A stretch of DNA of 64,000 nucleotides from Azospirillum oryzae (GTDB taxonomy: Bacteria > Pseudomonadota > Alphaproteobacteria > Azospirillales > Azospirillaceae), in the NCBI RefSeq assembly GCF_008364795.1, contig NZ_VTTM01000002.1, positions 836,590 through 900,589 of the forward strand, read 5' to 3'. This document shows, in pieces, positions 18,172 to 28,500 of the stretch. The notes under the pieces were generated by a model. It did no database searches and had not been told where the DNA came from. It saw only the letters and a program-made list of their open reading frames with translations. Numbering within the stretch: the first letter of the stretch is position 1; every line of letters begins with the position of its first letter. Made by a program: the position numbers and the translations under genes.

Positions 18172-18555
18172 TCAGCCGCCGTTGTTCCGGTTCGCGAGAG
18201 TTCCCGTTCCCTTGTCGAAGCGACCATGTTGTTTGATTAGGTCCTTCTCAAGTTTCTGCATCATCTTCTTGTTGCTGAAGCAGTCTTTGGCAAAGATACC
18301 GACCTCCATGCCGGTCGACCGGATTTCCGAGATCCACTGATTGAGTTGCCCGTTATGACTGGGAAGGAGATACTTCTCGTTTGACGCCATGTTGTAGTAG
18401 CTGCGGGCTCGTCGTCCTCGACCGCGGCCAACATAGATTGTGTCGTTGGTTCTGGGGTCCACCAGCCAATAGACGTAGAATGGTCCCGTGATGTAACTGA
18501 ACGGACATTTCGGGGCGGCTGGCTTTACTCCGAGCGAGCTTTTCTTTCTGACCAT
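18172..18555 (-). CDS. GIY-YIG nuclease-like protein
   Basis: 127 residues. FYVYWLVDPRTNDTIYVGRG gives the GIY (VYW) and YIG (YVG) halves of the fold, followed by GRRARSYY, and later KKMMQKLEKDLIKQHG with the conserved Glu, and LANRNNGG. The pattern resembles LEM-3-like GIY-YIG domains, which cut or nick DNA. The start has GGACGAGGG upstream. Its role in the island may be defence or element maintenance. Confidence 0.7.
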   Translation of the reverse strand: MVRKKSSLGVKPAAPKCPFSYITGPFYVYWLVDPRTNDTIYVGRGRGRRARSYYNMASNEKYLLPSHNGQLNQWISEIRSTGMEVGIFAKDCFSNKKMMQKLEKDLIKQHGRFDKGTGTLANRNNGG

Positions 18556-18613
18556 CCCTCGTCCTTTTACACGATTGTCTTTTCAACATCGACCCCGCAC
18601 GGCCGTGTCGCCG

Positions 18614-18645
18614 AAGAAAAAGGGGCGGCAACATGTTGCCGCCCC
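18614..18645 (-). terminator. Terminator of the 25-codon peptide gene
   Basis: A perfect 24-bp palindrome at 18,622-18,645 (GGGGCGGCAACA and its complement) followed on the minus strand by TTTTTCTTC. It begins 6 bases after the stop codon of the small peptide gene and separates it from the GIY-YIG gene downstream. Confidence 0.85.
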
Positions 18646-18651
18646 CGCCTA

Positions 18652-18729
18652 CTACTTGAGCAATTCGATCGCCAGTTGCCCGATACCGATCAGCAGCGAG
18701 AACACGGCGATCATGCGGTCGTAGTCCAT
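18652..18729 (-). CDS. Tiny single-helix membrane peptide
   Basis: 25 residues: an acidic start MDYDRM, then a continuous hydrophobic helix (IAVFSLLIGIGQLAIELL) and a terminal Lys. AGAGGG lies upstream of the ATG, and a strong terminator follows the stop immediately, so this is a self-contained transcription unit. The size, single helix and charged end resemble hydrophobic type I toxins or small membrane regulators. A similarly built 24-residue gene is on the chromosome at 48,653-48,727. Function not known. Confidence 0.6.
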   Translation of the reverse strand: MDYDRMIAVFSLLIGIGQLAIELLK

Positions 18730-19170
18730 GCGGGACACCCTCTGTCGTTGCACGGAGAAGGTCCGGTGGACGTTTCGGTTGCTGCTCAAGAGGCAAGCTG
18801 ATAGTAAGAAGTTTGTGTGATTTAGTCAATCCCTAATAGCGATAGATGGCTATTGATCCCTGAATTGGATAATAAGAAGCAGGGTGATCGCCAAAGCGGT
18901 GGGCGGTACATTCCTGCTTTCTAGCGGTTCCGTAGCCACATTAAGCATGTGGCATCCTGATGCAGGTGTATCCGTGGGTGCATATAATAGGGTCAAGCAT
19001 ATGCTCTGGCAGCCCGCCTCCAGCGACCTGACGGGGTGGCAGATAACCGCCTGATAAGGCAAGGGTCTCTGAACGGTGGCGTCACTCACTCAGGTCACGC
19101 CGCTGTTTCCGCTTCTCAGACGGCCCAGCGGACAAGGCACGAGGATGAGCGGAGTGACATAGGTCGCCGG
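18730..19170. other. 441-bp stretch without a supported gene
   Basis: It lies between the tiny peptide gene and the 3' end of cas3 and has lower GC around 18,790-18,990. It should hold the promoter of the tiny peptide gene. No protein-like frame or RNA gene was recognised. Confidence 0.4.
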
Positions 19171-21498
19171 TTACAGCAGGATGCCAAGCCGGCCGTCGTA
19201 ACCTCCCGCCCATCGCATGATGCCGCAGGCCGTATCGTCGGCGAGTCCGGCGTCCAGGACATCCTGCTTCTTCGATAGCGGGATCTGGACAATGTATTGC
19301 TGGCACTGGCGGAAGGCTACCCGGCTCGACTCCTTCAGAAGCTTTGCTAGGGCAGCGTGCCCCCTCCCTTCCCAGTCGATGCACACAGCGACCTGATCGT
19401 CCGGGATCAAGCGGTACCGCTCGGCGACTTCGGAGAAGTCCAGCTTCCGCCGCAAATCCTGGATTCCGCGGGCATCGGTGCCGAATTCGATCAGTGCCCC
19501 GTAGTACCGCCGCATGAAATCGGGGTCGGACAAATCCAGCCCCATATCCTCGCCGTCCCGCCCAACCAGCCGAGGTGCATTAGGGAGGAGCCTCAGAAGA
19601 ATGTTGGCGGCCTGCGTGTATTCGCCGGGAGGGAGTTTGCCGCCCTCCAGGTGGAACACTGCCAGCGTTCCGAGCACAGGATTCCCCGCCTCCTTCAGCA
19701 TGCCGTTCCGGTTCACGCGGCCCGCGGTCTGGACGATGCTTCCCAGCGGCCCGAACGCCCTTGCCCCCCAGGGAAAGTCGAGATCGACACCAGCCTCAAT
19801 CACCTGGGTTGAAACGAGGTGGATTGGGGCTTTTGCGTCAAGGCAGGCTGCGACCGTGGCGATCACCTGCTTGCGGTGGGCAGGGCAGAGGGAGGAGGAC
19901 AGGTAGTAGAGGCTTTCCACTTTCCCCGGCTGGTCAGCCATGATGTCGAAGATCGCGGTGGCATCCCGCCGAGTGTTCGTCACGACCAGCGACTGGGGCC
20001 GCTGTAAAGTCATCCCGGCGATATCGCCGACCGTTAGCGGGACCGAAGGCGTGCCCAGCAGGTCATAACGGACCCGTCGCAACTCTTTCGTCAGGTGATG
20101 CGGCCGTTTCGTGATCTCCCGGACCGGCATGCCCCTGAGAGACGGCATCTTCGCCTCGTAGGGGGGCTGTGTTGCCGTTGAGAACAGGACGATGCAGCCG
20201 CAGTCCTCCACCAGGGAGTGAAGCACGTCCATCGTCGTGTCCAACAGTCCAACGGGCAACGCCTGAACCTCGTCCAGCACGATGACGGAACGAGCCATGT
20301 TGTGGAGCTTCCGCATGCGGCCCGGCCGGTTCGCCAAAAGGCTCTCGAACAACTGCACGAAGGTCGTGATGACCACGGGGGCGTCCCAGTTCTCCTCCGC
20401 CAGCCGGTAGGCGGTCCGTCCCTGCCACTCGTCGTCCCCCAGGTCGGCCGTGCTGTGGTGTTCCAGAACTGCCAGCGGCGAACCGCCGGCTTCCAGGATC
20501 TCCTTCAGCGTCTGGGCCGTCTGGTCGATGATCGAGGTGAACGGCAGAGCGATGATGATCCGCCGGAATCCGTGGTCGAGTACGCACTGCGACGCAAAGG
20601 CCATGTACGCCCGCGTCTTGCCGCTGCCGGTCGGAGCCTCCATCCGGTAAAGTCCGGCTTCACCCGCCGCGTCAACGGCATTCCGGTGAAGTTCCACACG
20701 GGCATCCGCTACCACCCGCGACACGCGGCCCTCCTGAACCATCGGCTCGACGCGGGCCAGAAGCTCCTGCTGATTCTGCCCGAACCGTTCCGCGACCTCG
20801 CGGATGCTCATCCAGTTCGACCGAAGCCCTTTGGCATGGGGCCTGAAGTGGTTCTCGGTGTCGAGCCGGTCGGCGTCAAACGCGGCCGACGACACCATGC
20901 GGATGAACATGTCCCTGCGGGTGCCCTCCAATGGCGGGAAGAATGGCAGCCGGGTTGGCAGCAAACCGGTGGCCTTCAGGAACCTCAAGGCCGCCACTGC
21001 TGCTTCGGCAGCTTCAGGACTCGTCCGGAGGCCTTCCAGCCTCTGAACGCAGGTCGAAGCCGCTCCGAGACCAGCGTGGTGCCCTTCCACCGGCAGCAGC
21101 ACCTCATAGAGCGAAAAGGCCCTCTCCGCGTGCAGAGACGCCACCGCCTTGGATACCCCTTGGCGGGCTCCCATCATGGCAAGCAAGACCCATTCCCAGG
21201 AGGCAACTGCCGATGGTCCAGCATGGATTGTTCGGACTGGCGTCGTCCCGGCATCAATGGCAGCCAGGTACCGCTGAAAGGCTTCAGATGCCTTAGCGGC
21301 GTCGTGGAAGATGGCGATTAGCCCGGCGACCAGCGACGCGATCTCGGCCCCACGACCGTCCGACCTTCGGAAGTGAAGCCATTTCGCGAACTCAGCAGCG
21401 GTCAACTGTACGGATGAGAGGTGGTCGGCGAGATAGTGCTCGCCGCCGCGATGGTTACGACTGTGCCCGCGGGCAAGCGTGATCGGGTCATCAACCAT
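19171..21498 (-). CDS. cas3: CRISPR-associated nuclease-helicase Cas3, type I-C
   Basis: 775 residues. The N-terminal HD nuclease has HYLADHL, FHDAAK (His-Asp at residues 65-66) and EGHHAG. The helicase has Walker A APTGSGKT near 285, DEVQ near 407, STATQPP, STQVIEAGVDLDF and QTAGRVNRNG. All catalytic motifs are present, so the protein looks functional; it unwinds and degrades DNA bound by Cascade. Unusually for type I-C, it is transcribed away from cas5-cas8-cas7, with only 31 bp between the two start codons. Confidence 0.97.
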   Translation of the reverse strand: MVDDPITLARGHSRNHRGGEHYLADHLSSVQLTAAEFAKWLHFRRSDGRGAEIASLVAGLIAIFHDAAKASEAFQRYLAAIDAGTTPVRTIHAGPSAVASWEWVLLAMMGARQGVSKAVASLHAERAFSLYEVLLPVEGHHAGLGAASTCVQRLEGLRTSPEAAEAAVAALRFLKATGLLPTRLPFFPPLEGTRRDMFIRMVSSAAFDADRLDTENHFRPHAKGLRSNWMSIREVAERFGQNQQELLARVEPMVQEGRVSRVVADARVELHRNAVDAAGEAGLYRMEAPTGSGKTRAYMAFASQCVLDHGFRRIIIALPFTSIIDQTAQTLKEILEAGGSPLAVLEHHSTADLGDDEWQGRTAYRLAEENWDAPVVITTFVQLFESLLANRPGRMRKLHNMARSVIVLDEVQALPVGLLDTTMDVLHSLVEDCGCIVLFSTATQPPYEAKMPSLRGMPVREITKRPHHLTKELRRVRYDLLGTPSVPLTVGDIAGMTLQRPQSLVVTNTRRDATAIFDIMADQPGKVESLYYLSSSLCPAHRKQVIATVAACLDAKAPIHLVSTQVIEAGVDLDFPWGARAFGPLGSIVQTAGRVNRNGMLKEAGNPVLGTLAVFHLEGGKLPPGEYTQAANILLRLLPNAPRLVGRDGEDMGLDLSDPDFMRRYYGALIEFGTDARGIQDLRRKLDFSEVAERYRLIPDDQVAVCIDWEGRGHAALAKLLKESSRVAFRQCQQYIVQIPLSKKQDVLDAGLADDTACGIMRWAGGYDGRLGILL

Positions 21499-21529
21499 GG
21501 ACGCGGCTCTTATCGAGGTATAAATTCAG

Positions 21530-22276
21530 GTGAAAGTAGTAACACATTACGGGATGATCGTGATGCGTGATGATGATCGCTGGGACTTCGAGGTGCGGGT
21601 GAAGGGGCAACGGGCTTGCTTCACGATGCCGATGTTCGGAGTCGAGCGACGCACCTATCCCTTTCCGACCCCGAGTGCCATGCGGGGCCTGTTGGAGGCG
21701 GTCTTCTGGCGACCAGAGTTCCGATACGAAATCTCTCGTGTTGGCATCGTCAAGCCGGGCCAGGAGCAGGCGATCACGCGGACCGAGTTGCAGGCCCGAC
21801 AATCACTCCGCAGCCTGGGTACTCCGGCGAAGCGGACCCTCCGTACCACCTCGTATCTCCTTGATGTCGAATACCTCGTGCAAGCTCGGATTCTGCTCCA
21901 TCGGCATGCCGAACCGGGTAACACGCATCGGAAGTACCTGGAGCAGTTGACCCGTCGCTTGACGCGGGGGGCTCATTTCCAAACTCCCTACTTGGGCCTC
22001 CGAGAGTTCGCGGCCGAGGTGTCGTTGTCGGACGGAACCGGGGACCGGCCGAGCCGCTACCTCAACGCCGAGGTCGGCCCCGTCTTTTTCGACCAAGCCT
22101 TCATCCCAGACGGCAGCGAGATGTCGTTCAAACGGAAAGACGCTGATGGAGTCCGGGAGGTCGTAGGCCGCACCCGGCCGCTCTTCTTCGACATGCGGCT
22201 CGTCGAAGGTTGGGTCGAGGTTCCCCGCGACCTGTACGACGACATCCAGGCCTTGGAGGCCCGGCATGCTGCCTGA
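21530..22276 (+). CDS. cas5c: Cas5c, crRNA-processing Cascade subunit of type I-C
   Basis: 248 residues from a GTG; an ATG at 21,554 is an alternative. RACFTMPMFGVERRTYPFPT and PSAMRGLLEAVFWRPEFRY are the Cas5c signature near the N-terminus. In type I-C this subunit replaces Cas6: it cuts the repeat hairpin and leaves an 11-nt 5' handle on the crRNA. The array downstream conserves exactly those last 11 bases. The gene overlaps cas8c by 11 bp. Confidence 0.95.
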   Translation: MKVVTHYGMIVMRDDDRWDFEVRVKGQRACFTMPMFGVERRTYPFPTPSAMRGLLEAVFWRPEFRYEISRVGIVKPGQEQAITRTELQARQSLRSLGTPAKRTLRTTSYLLDVEYLVQARILLHRHAEPGNTHRKYLEQLTRRLTRGAHFQTPYLGLREFAAEVSLSDGTGDRPSRYLNAEVGPVFFDQAFIPDGSEMSFKRKDADGVREVVGRTRPLFFDMRLVEGWVEVPRDLYDDIQALEARHAA

Positions 22277-24179
22277 TCTCTTGAGCATCGCGTCCTCCGG
22301 CACCGGGATATTTGCAGCCGGCCGGCCGGGTTTCTCCCTGCGGGCGGCCGATGCCCGAGTGACCGTTCGCTCGCTGGGCGGCCTGTTCATCGAACCCTGG
22401 CCCGAGATCGATGCCCGTAGGAAGGCCAGGGTCCTGGCTCCTGACCTCCGCCGCTCCGGCAAGCAGGTCGAGGGTCGCGAAGGGGCCATCCCATTTTTCG
22501 ATCGGGCCGACTACACGTTCGGTCTCACCGGTGAAGACGGCCCCGTAAAGGCTGACCTTTTGCATCGCGGCTACCTGCGGGTACTTAGTGAGGCCGCCGA
22601 AGAGACCGGCAGCCAAAGGCTTCGGCAAGCCCTGGAGGCCTTGTCTGACGCAAGAGCGGTGTCGCTGGCCGTGGCAGAGGCCAAGAGCCGGTTTGACCTT
22701 GGGCAGCGGTCCGTGGTGGCCGTCTATGACGACGAGGGGCCTCTCTTCGACGACACCGATTTCACGATCTTCTGGCAGGACCGCGTCTCGCTGGAGATCG
22801 TTGACGCGAAGGCTTCCCGGCAACAGTGCTCGGTCTGCGGAACCGCTGATCAGCCGGTTGTGAGCAAATTTCCCAGCGAGGTCGTTCTGACTGGCCAGAA
22901 GTGCCAGATCACCTCGTTCAATGCGGCGTCCTTCCAGTCCTATGGCAAGGAGCAAACTCGGCAGGCGAGCATCTGCGTCCGCTGTGCCTCTGCCCTGCCG
23001 GCCGCCATGCAGGCCATGTTGCAGCCGGGTTCCGGGTATTCGCGGGTGGTCTACCGCCACACCCCGAAGAGCGGAGCGTCCGATCCCATGAAGAGCCTGA
23101 CGGCGATCTTCTGGGTCGAGCCCCCGCCGGCCTCGGCGTTGGATGGCCTCGATTGGGAGGCTGCGTTCGCCGATTTTGATATGGAGGGGACATTGTCGGC
23201 GTCCATTGGCCTCGTCGAAACGCAGGATCTTCAGGAGGGCGAGCGAACTGCGACCCCAGAGCCAGAGCAGATCCTATCCCTCCTCCAAGGAATTGCGGAC
23301 GGAGCGGACCCGCGGCGGGCCAAGGCGATCGACGCGGCGGCCTTCCACGTCGTCCTGCTGGCCCCGAACACGGGCCGGTTGATCGTGAGGGAACACCTTC
23401 GGCGGAACATCACCCCCATGCTCCAATCCGCCGGCCGGTTTCTGCGGGCAGCCCGCGGCTTCCGCTTCGACGAAAAGGACCGCGTCCTCGTCCGTCGGCC
23501 ACTCGGAGTCGCCTCCCTCGGCCGGTTACTCCACCAGCGTGGAACCGAATCACCGACGCTCGTCCGGTCACTGCTCCGAACGGCGATGACTGAGGAGACG
23601 CCACCTGTGGCTCTGCGGCAGATCGCCGTGTCACGGCTGGTCGGAATGTTGGTCAAGGGGCAACGGGACGACGCCGTCCAGGATGCCGCGACCGCCGCCC
23701 TTCTGCTCCACCTGAGCTACACGAACTCAAGGTACCGGACCATGGCTGAGAGCAATGAGATCACCGAGGACCAAGTGGATCACATGACCAGTGCGGCGTT
23801 CCACAGCGGTCGGCTGCTGGCCGTCATGGACGCCATCCAGCGGACCACGGACCCGAAGATCCCCAAGACCTCCGCCGAGAAGATTGTCGCGACGGCCGCT
23901 GCCTTCCCCGCTAGGGCGATGGTGCCGCTCCAGAAGCGAACCATAGCGGTCTATGTCCCCAAGGTGGCGGACAAATACCCCGGCCTCGCTCGCCTCTATG
24001 GAGCCGCTCTCGACGCCACGGTCCGACGGGCTGTCGAATGCGGCGGTATTCCCGATCATCTCGACGCCTCGCAGCAGAGTGAATTCCTCGCCGGCTTCAG
24101 CCTTCAACGGGAACTGATGCGTCGCGAACAGGAGGCCCGGAGGTTACGCCGCGAGAACCCGACCAACGACGCCAAATGA
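22266..24179 (+). CDS. cas8c: Cas8c large Cascade subunit
   Basis: 637 residues, a normal length for Cas8c/Csd1, starting MLPDLLSIASSGTGIFAAGR. A zinc-finger-like pair CSVCG near residue 187 and CVRC near 236 is present, as in this family. Cas8c recognises the PAM and recruits Cas3. The stop overlaps an ATG of cas7c (ATGA at 24,176), though the better cas7c start lies 39 bases later. Confidence 0.95.
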   Translation: MLPDLLSIASSGTGIFAAGRPGFSLRAADARVTVRSLGGLFIEPWPEIDARRKARVLAPDLRRSGKQVEGREGAIPFFDRADYTFGLTGEDGPVKADLLHRGYLRVLSEAAEETGSQRLRQALEALSDARAVSLAVAEAKSRFDLGQRSVVAVYDDEGPLFDDTDFTIFWQDRVSLEIVDAKASRQQCSVCGTADQPVVSKFPSEVVLTGQKCQITSFNAASFQSYGKEQTRQASICVRCASALPAAMQAMLQPGSGYSRVVYRHTPKSGASDPMKSLTAIFWVEPPPASALDGLDWEAAFADFDMEGTLSASIGLVETQDLQEGERTATPEPEQILSLLQGIADGADPRRAKAIDAAAFHVVLLAPNTGRLIVREHLRRNITPMLQSAGRFLRAARGFRFDEKDRVLVRRPLGVASLGRLLHQRGTESPTLVRSLLRTAMTEETPPVALRQIAVSRLVGMLVKGQRDDAVQDAATAALLLHLSYTNSRYRTMAESNEITEDQVDHMTSAAFHSGRLLAVMDAIQRTTDPKIPKTSAEKIVATAAAFPARAMVPLQKRTIAVYVPKVADKYPGLARLYGAALDATVRRAVECGGIPDHLDASQQSEFLAGFSLQRELMRREQEARRLRRENPTNDAK

Positions 24180-24214
24180 CCCAAGCAAACCCTCACTCTG
24201 AAGGGAGGACACCA

Positions 24215-25381
24215 ATGACCACCGACGTTCTGACCGAGCCCGTCCGTTTGGCGGATATCGCCTATACCGAGATCCCCGAGGTCTTGCTGGACCCGGCCCG
24301 CCGGCACGACTGCCTATTCCTGTTCGATGTGGAAAATGGAAACCCGAACGGAGATCCCGACGCGGAGAACTCCCCCAGGACAGAGGGAATCCATGGCCAC
24401 GGAATCGTCACCGACGGCTGCCTCAAGAGCAAACTGCGGAACCTGATCCGTGAATACGGTGGGGCGGAGACGTTCATCCAGCCGGCTATTCCTCTGAACA
24501 ATCACATTCGTGACGCTGTCGTGGCGGCCGGCGGGAACCTCGCCGAGGTGACCCTCGACGAGCAGGATGGCGACCACGACGGTCTCACCGACATCCTGAA
24601 CCACATCGACAGCCTGGATGACTTCGTTGTGGATGGCAACAAGGTGACCTACACCGGGGCTCAGGCGAAGAAGTCCCACATCGACAAAGCCCTGAAGGGC
24701 GAGCTACCGACCGATTCACCGATCTGGAAGGCAATCTCCTCCCAGAAGCTCGGCAGCCGGCTGGAGTCGGCACTCAAGGGCAAGAAGAGCGGAGTCACCG
24801 ATGAGGTCCGGCAGGCGGCCGAAGTGGAGATGGTGCGGCGGTTCGCCGATGTTCGGTACTTCGGGGCCGTCATGTCTACGGGGTTGAACGCCGGTCAACG
24901 TCGAGGGCCGGTGCAGATCGTGCCAGCCACGTCTATCGACCCCATTTATCCGATGGAAATGGCGATCACCCGACAGGCTAAGACGACGGCCGAGCGTCTC
25001 GCCAAGTCCCGGACGGAGATCGGCCGCCGGTCGATGGTGACCTACGCTCTCTACCGTGGCCACATGTTCTACAATGCCCCCTTGGGAATCCAGAACGGCA
25101 TGACGGCCGACGACATGCGGCTCCTTTGGGAGTCGATGATGAGGATGTTCACCCTGGACCACGCTGCCGGCCGGGCCATGATGCGGATGCGGGGACTTTA
25201 TGTCTGGTCCCACAAGAGCCGATATGGCGACGCTCCATTCGATCGGCTCTTCGACATGGTGAAGGTCGCCAAGATCGTGAAGTCCGAGACGGAGATCCCC
25301 CGGTCGTTCGAGGACTACCAAATCAATGTTGGGGAACTCGAACCAAACGACCGTATCGTATTCACCCGGCTGATTGGTTGA
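24215..25381 (+). CDS. cas7c: Cas7c backbone subunit
   Basis: 388 residues from the ATG with GGGAGGAC upstream. An earlier ATG at 24,176 overlaps the cas8c stop but has no ribosome-binding site. CLFLFDVENGNPNGDPDAEN and GHGIVTDGCLKSKLRN are typical of Csd2/Cas7c. It polymerises along the crRNA to form the Cascade spine. The gene where cas4, cas1 and cas2 would normally follow is absent; a leader and the array come next. Confidence 0.96.
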   Translation: MTTDVLTEPVRLADIAYTEIPEVLLDPARRHDCLFLFDVENGNPNGDPDAENSPRTEGIHGHGIVTDGCLKSKLRNLIREYGGAETFIQPAIPLNNHIRDAVVAAGGNLAEVTLDEQDGDHDGLTDILNHIDSLDDFVVDGNKVTYTGAQAKKSHIDKALKGELPTDSPIWKAISSQKLGSRLESALKGKKSGVTDEVRQAAEVEMVRRFADVRYFGAVMSTGLNAGQRRGPVQIVPATSIDPIYPMEMAITRQAKTTAERLAKSRTEIGRRSMVTYALYRGHMFYNAPLGIQNGMTADDMRLLWESMMRMFTLDHAAGRAMMRMRGLYVWSHKSRYGDAPFDRLFDMVKVAKIVKSETEIPRSFEDYQINVGELEPNDRIVFTRLIG

Positions 25382-25576
25382 CGAGACGAACAGGCTGCGA
25401 ACGTCCATTGGACGCAGAATCGCCAAGAGGATCGCGGATGCGATAACACATTGGGAAAATCGGGTTTTTTTAGCTTCGAGAGCCAGCCTTGCGGGCTTGG
25501 CCGCTGGTCTTCGACGGGGTTCGCGGAGCATGGGTCTTTGAACCAGTGAATACAGTGGGTTATGTCAGGGGAGATT
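25382..25576 (+). promoter_or_regulatory. CRISPR leader region
   Basis: The 195 bp between cas7c and the first repeat, without an ORF. It contains ATAACACATTGGGAAAATCG and a T-rich run (GGTTTTTTTAGC) in otherwise GC-rich sequence. Its position upstream of the most uniform repeats, in the same direction as the cas genes, marks it as the leader end. Confidence 0.65.
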
Positions 25577-28500
25577 GCCCCCACCCGGGGGCGTGGATTG
25601 AAACGTCGGGAGTGCGGCAGATGATGGTCATGGGTCAGCGATTGCCCCCACCCGGGGGCGTGGATTGAAACATCGCCGACGCAGCGTCGATGCTGCCCTA
25701 AGGCTTGTTTGCCCCCACCGGGGGCGTGGATTGAAACACGATGCTGGTCAGGTGGTACGGCGGATCGCTGGTTTGCCCCCACCCAGGGGCGTGGATTGAA
25801 ACTCGGCGTTGGCGATGCGGGACTCCATCAGGTCCAGGTTTGCCCCCACCCGGGGGCGTGGATTGAAACATGTGCCGGCGGGCCGCCGTGTTGCCTTCCA
25901 TCAAGTTCGCCCTCGCCCGGGGGGCGTGGATTGAAACCGGGCCATGCGGCGAGCACCCTGCGGCGAGGATGGTTTGCCCCCACACGGGGGCGTGGATTGA
26001 AACCGCCGAGCCTGGGAAATCGTTCGAGTTACCCGCCGTTCGTCCCCACACGGGGGCGTGAATTAAAACAAGCCCAACGTGTTGGTGCTTCAGGAGAAGG
26101 TCTGGTTCGCCCCCACACCTGGTCGTGGATTGAAAGCTGCGGGCTTATACCGGCTGGCGGCAGAGGGGAGCGTTCGCCTTCACGCGGAGCCGTGGATTGA
26201 AACGCCGACAAGAAGGCCCGTATGGAGACCGACGCCGGTTCGCCCCCACGTGAGGGCGTGGATTGAAACTCCTCTGGTGACATCTCGTCATCAGCCCGAA
26301 TGTGTCTCGCCCCCCTTGGGGGCGTGGATTGAAAGATCTGTGCCTCAAAGACGATATTCGGGTTGTCGATGATCTCGCCCCACAGGGGTGTGGATTGAAA
26401 CTCGCTGATCTGAAGAACTTGTTGCTCGATGCGGTAGTCTTGCCCCACGGGAAGCCTGGATGGAAACCGCAGCGGGATGTGCTACGGATACAAATTCTTG
26501 GGACTCGTCCCTCCACGGAGACGTGGATTTAAACGGCTTCGGCCAGACGGTAAAGGACAGATACTATATGTCTCGCTCCTTAAAGGGGTGTGGATTGAAA
26601 CTACGGTGGCGACGCGTTTACCTCGGGCACCGCCAAGGTCGCCCCCACATAGGGCATGGACTGAAACCGGGACTAGACCGACCGCGGCGTAATTTGGCCG
26701 CATTCGCCCCCCACGCGGGGGGCGTGGATTGAAGCCGCCGCTGGAAGGCGGTGACGCCGTGACCGACAACGTCTTGCCCCCTACATGGGCGTGGGTTGAA
26801 ACGGGACGTAGCTGATGACGATGGTCGCCTTGCCGACCGTCTCGCTCCCGTCGGGGGCGTGGATTGAAACGCCCGTGAGGCTGCCGAATAGGAGGATGCG
26901 GGCCATTTCGCCCTCCGGGAGGCGTGGGTTAAAACTACGACGGCCTCGACAGGCTCAACCAGGGCGACGGTTTCGCCCCTCATAACGGCGTGGATAGAAA
27001 CACGGCAGACCTCAAGGCCCACCCCACCTATGTGGGTCGCCCCCACGCCGGGGCGTGGATTGAAACCGCCTCGACGTCGAGACCGACAGCACCATCGCCG
27101 CTCTCGCTCCCCAGGGGACGTGGATTGAAACTGCGATCTCGGAACCCCGAAGGCCGAGGGCTCCTGGTTCGCCCCAACACGGAGGCGTAGATTGAAACGC
27201 CTACGACCACTCGACCGATGCTACCTGCCTGTTGCCTTGCCTCCACGAGGCAGGTGGATTGAAACTTCGAGGGCGTGGCGGGGGTCACGGCCGACGACTG
27301 TCTTGCCCCCCACGGGGGGTGTGGGTTGAAACGCACAGGGAAGGATACCTTCCTCCCAGCCGGGAAGCCCGCCCCCCACGCAGGGGTGTGGATTGAAACC
27401 GCTATGTCCGCGACGGGGTGACCGTCTGCGAGGGTTCCCCCACAATGGGGCGTGAATTGAAACTGGCACGACGCGGTCCGCGAGGTGTGGAGCAAGGTTC
27501 GCCCCCACACAAGGGCGTGGATTGAAACACCAACTCGACCCTGCTGCGGCTCTGGAACTCCGGTTCACCCCCACACGGAGGCGTGGATTGAAACTCCGCT
27601 TCCCACGGGAAATTGGAGGCGAAAAGCTAGTCTCGCTCCCACGGAGGCGTGGATTGAACCTACAGTCGCGACGCGTTCACCTCGGGCACCGCCAAGGTCG
27701 TCCAAGCACTGGGCGTAGAATGAAGCCGGGGCTAGACCGACCGCGGCGTAGATCCGGCCGCATTCGCCCCCCACGTGGGGCGTGGATTGAAACAAGGCGG
27801 TGATTACGTCAGAATCCTTCTGGGACCGTTGGTCCTACACAGGGTCGTGGATTGAAACTGCTGCGTCGTGGCTTGCGTCTGAGCCTCGCTGGGTTCGCTC
27901 CCACGCAGAGGCGTGGATTGAAACGACCTTGAGGTCGACAACATGGACCTGCTCGAGGCGTTCGCCCCCACACGGGGGTGGATTGAAACCAACTAGGCAA
28001 TTTCGACGTTTGGACGTTGGAGAAGGTCACCCCCACGCGGGGGCGTGGATTGAAACTACGACCTGAAGCACAAGGCCGACGAGACCTGGAGTTCGCCTCC
28101 ACATGGAGGCGTGGATTGAAACGTTGAACGGGTCGAGAAGCTTGAAGACCTGTGCGGGTTCGCCTCCACGCGGGGGCGTGGATTGAAACGGCATCGGCCA
28201 GACCGCTGCCAAGGGCCTCTATGTGTTCGCCCCCACACGGGGGCGTGGATTGAAACCCGCTCTACCCTACGCACGCCGCGGTGATCCCGTGCTCTCGCCC
28301 CCATGGGAATGTGAATTGAAACATGGGCCAGAAGCCCATAGAGGAGCCCAGGACGGAACTCGCCCCTTACGTGGCGTGGATTGAAACAATTGAGGCGATC
28401 AGGCGTTCCGTGCCGACCCCAAGTTCGCCCCCACGCGGGGGCGTGAATTGAAACACGCTGTCCGCCACCGGTAAGAGCCTTGCCGTTGGTCTCGCCGCCA

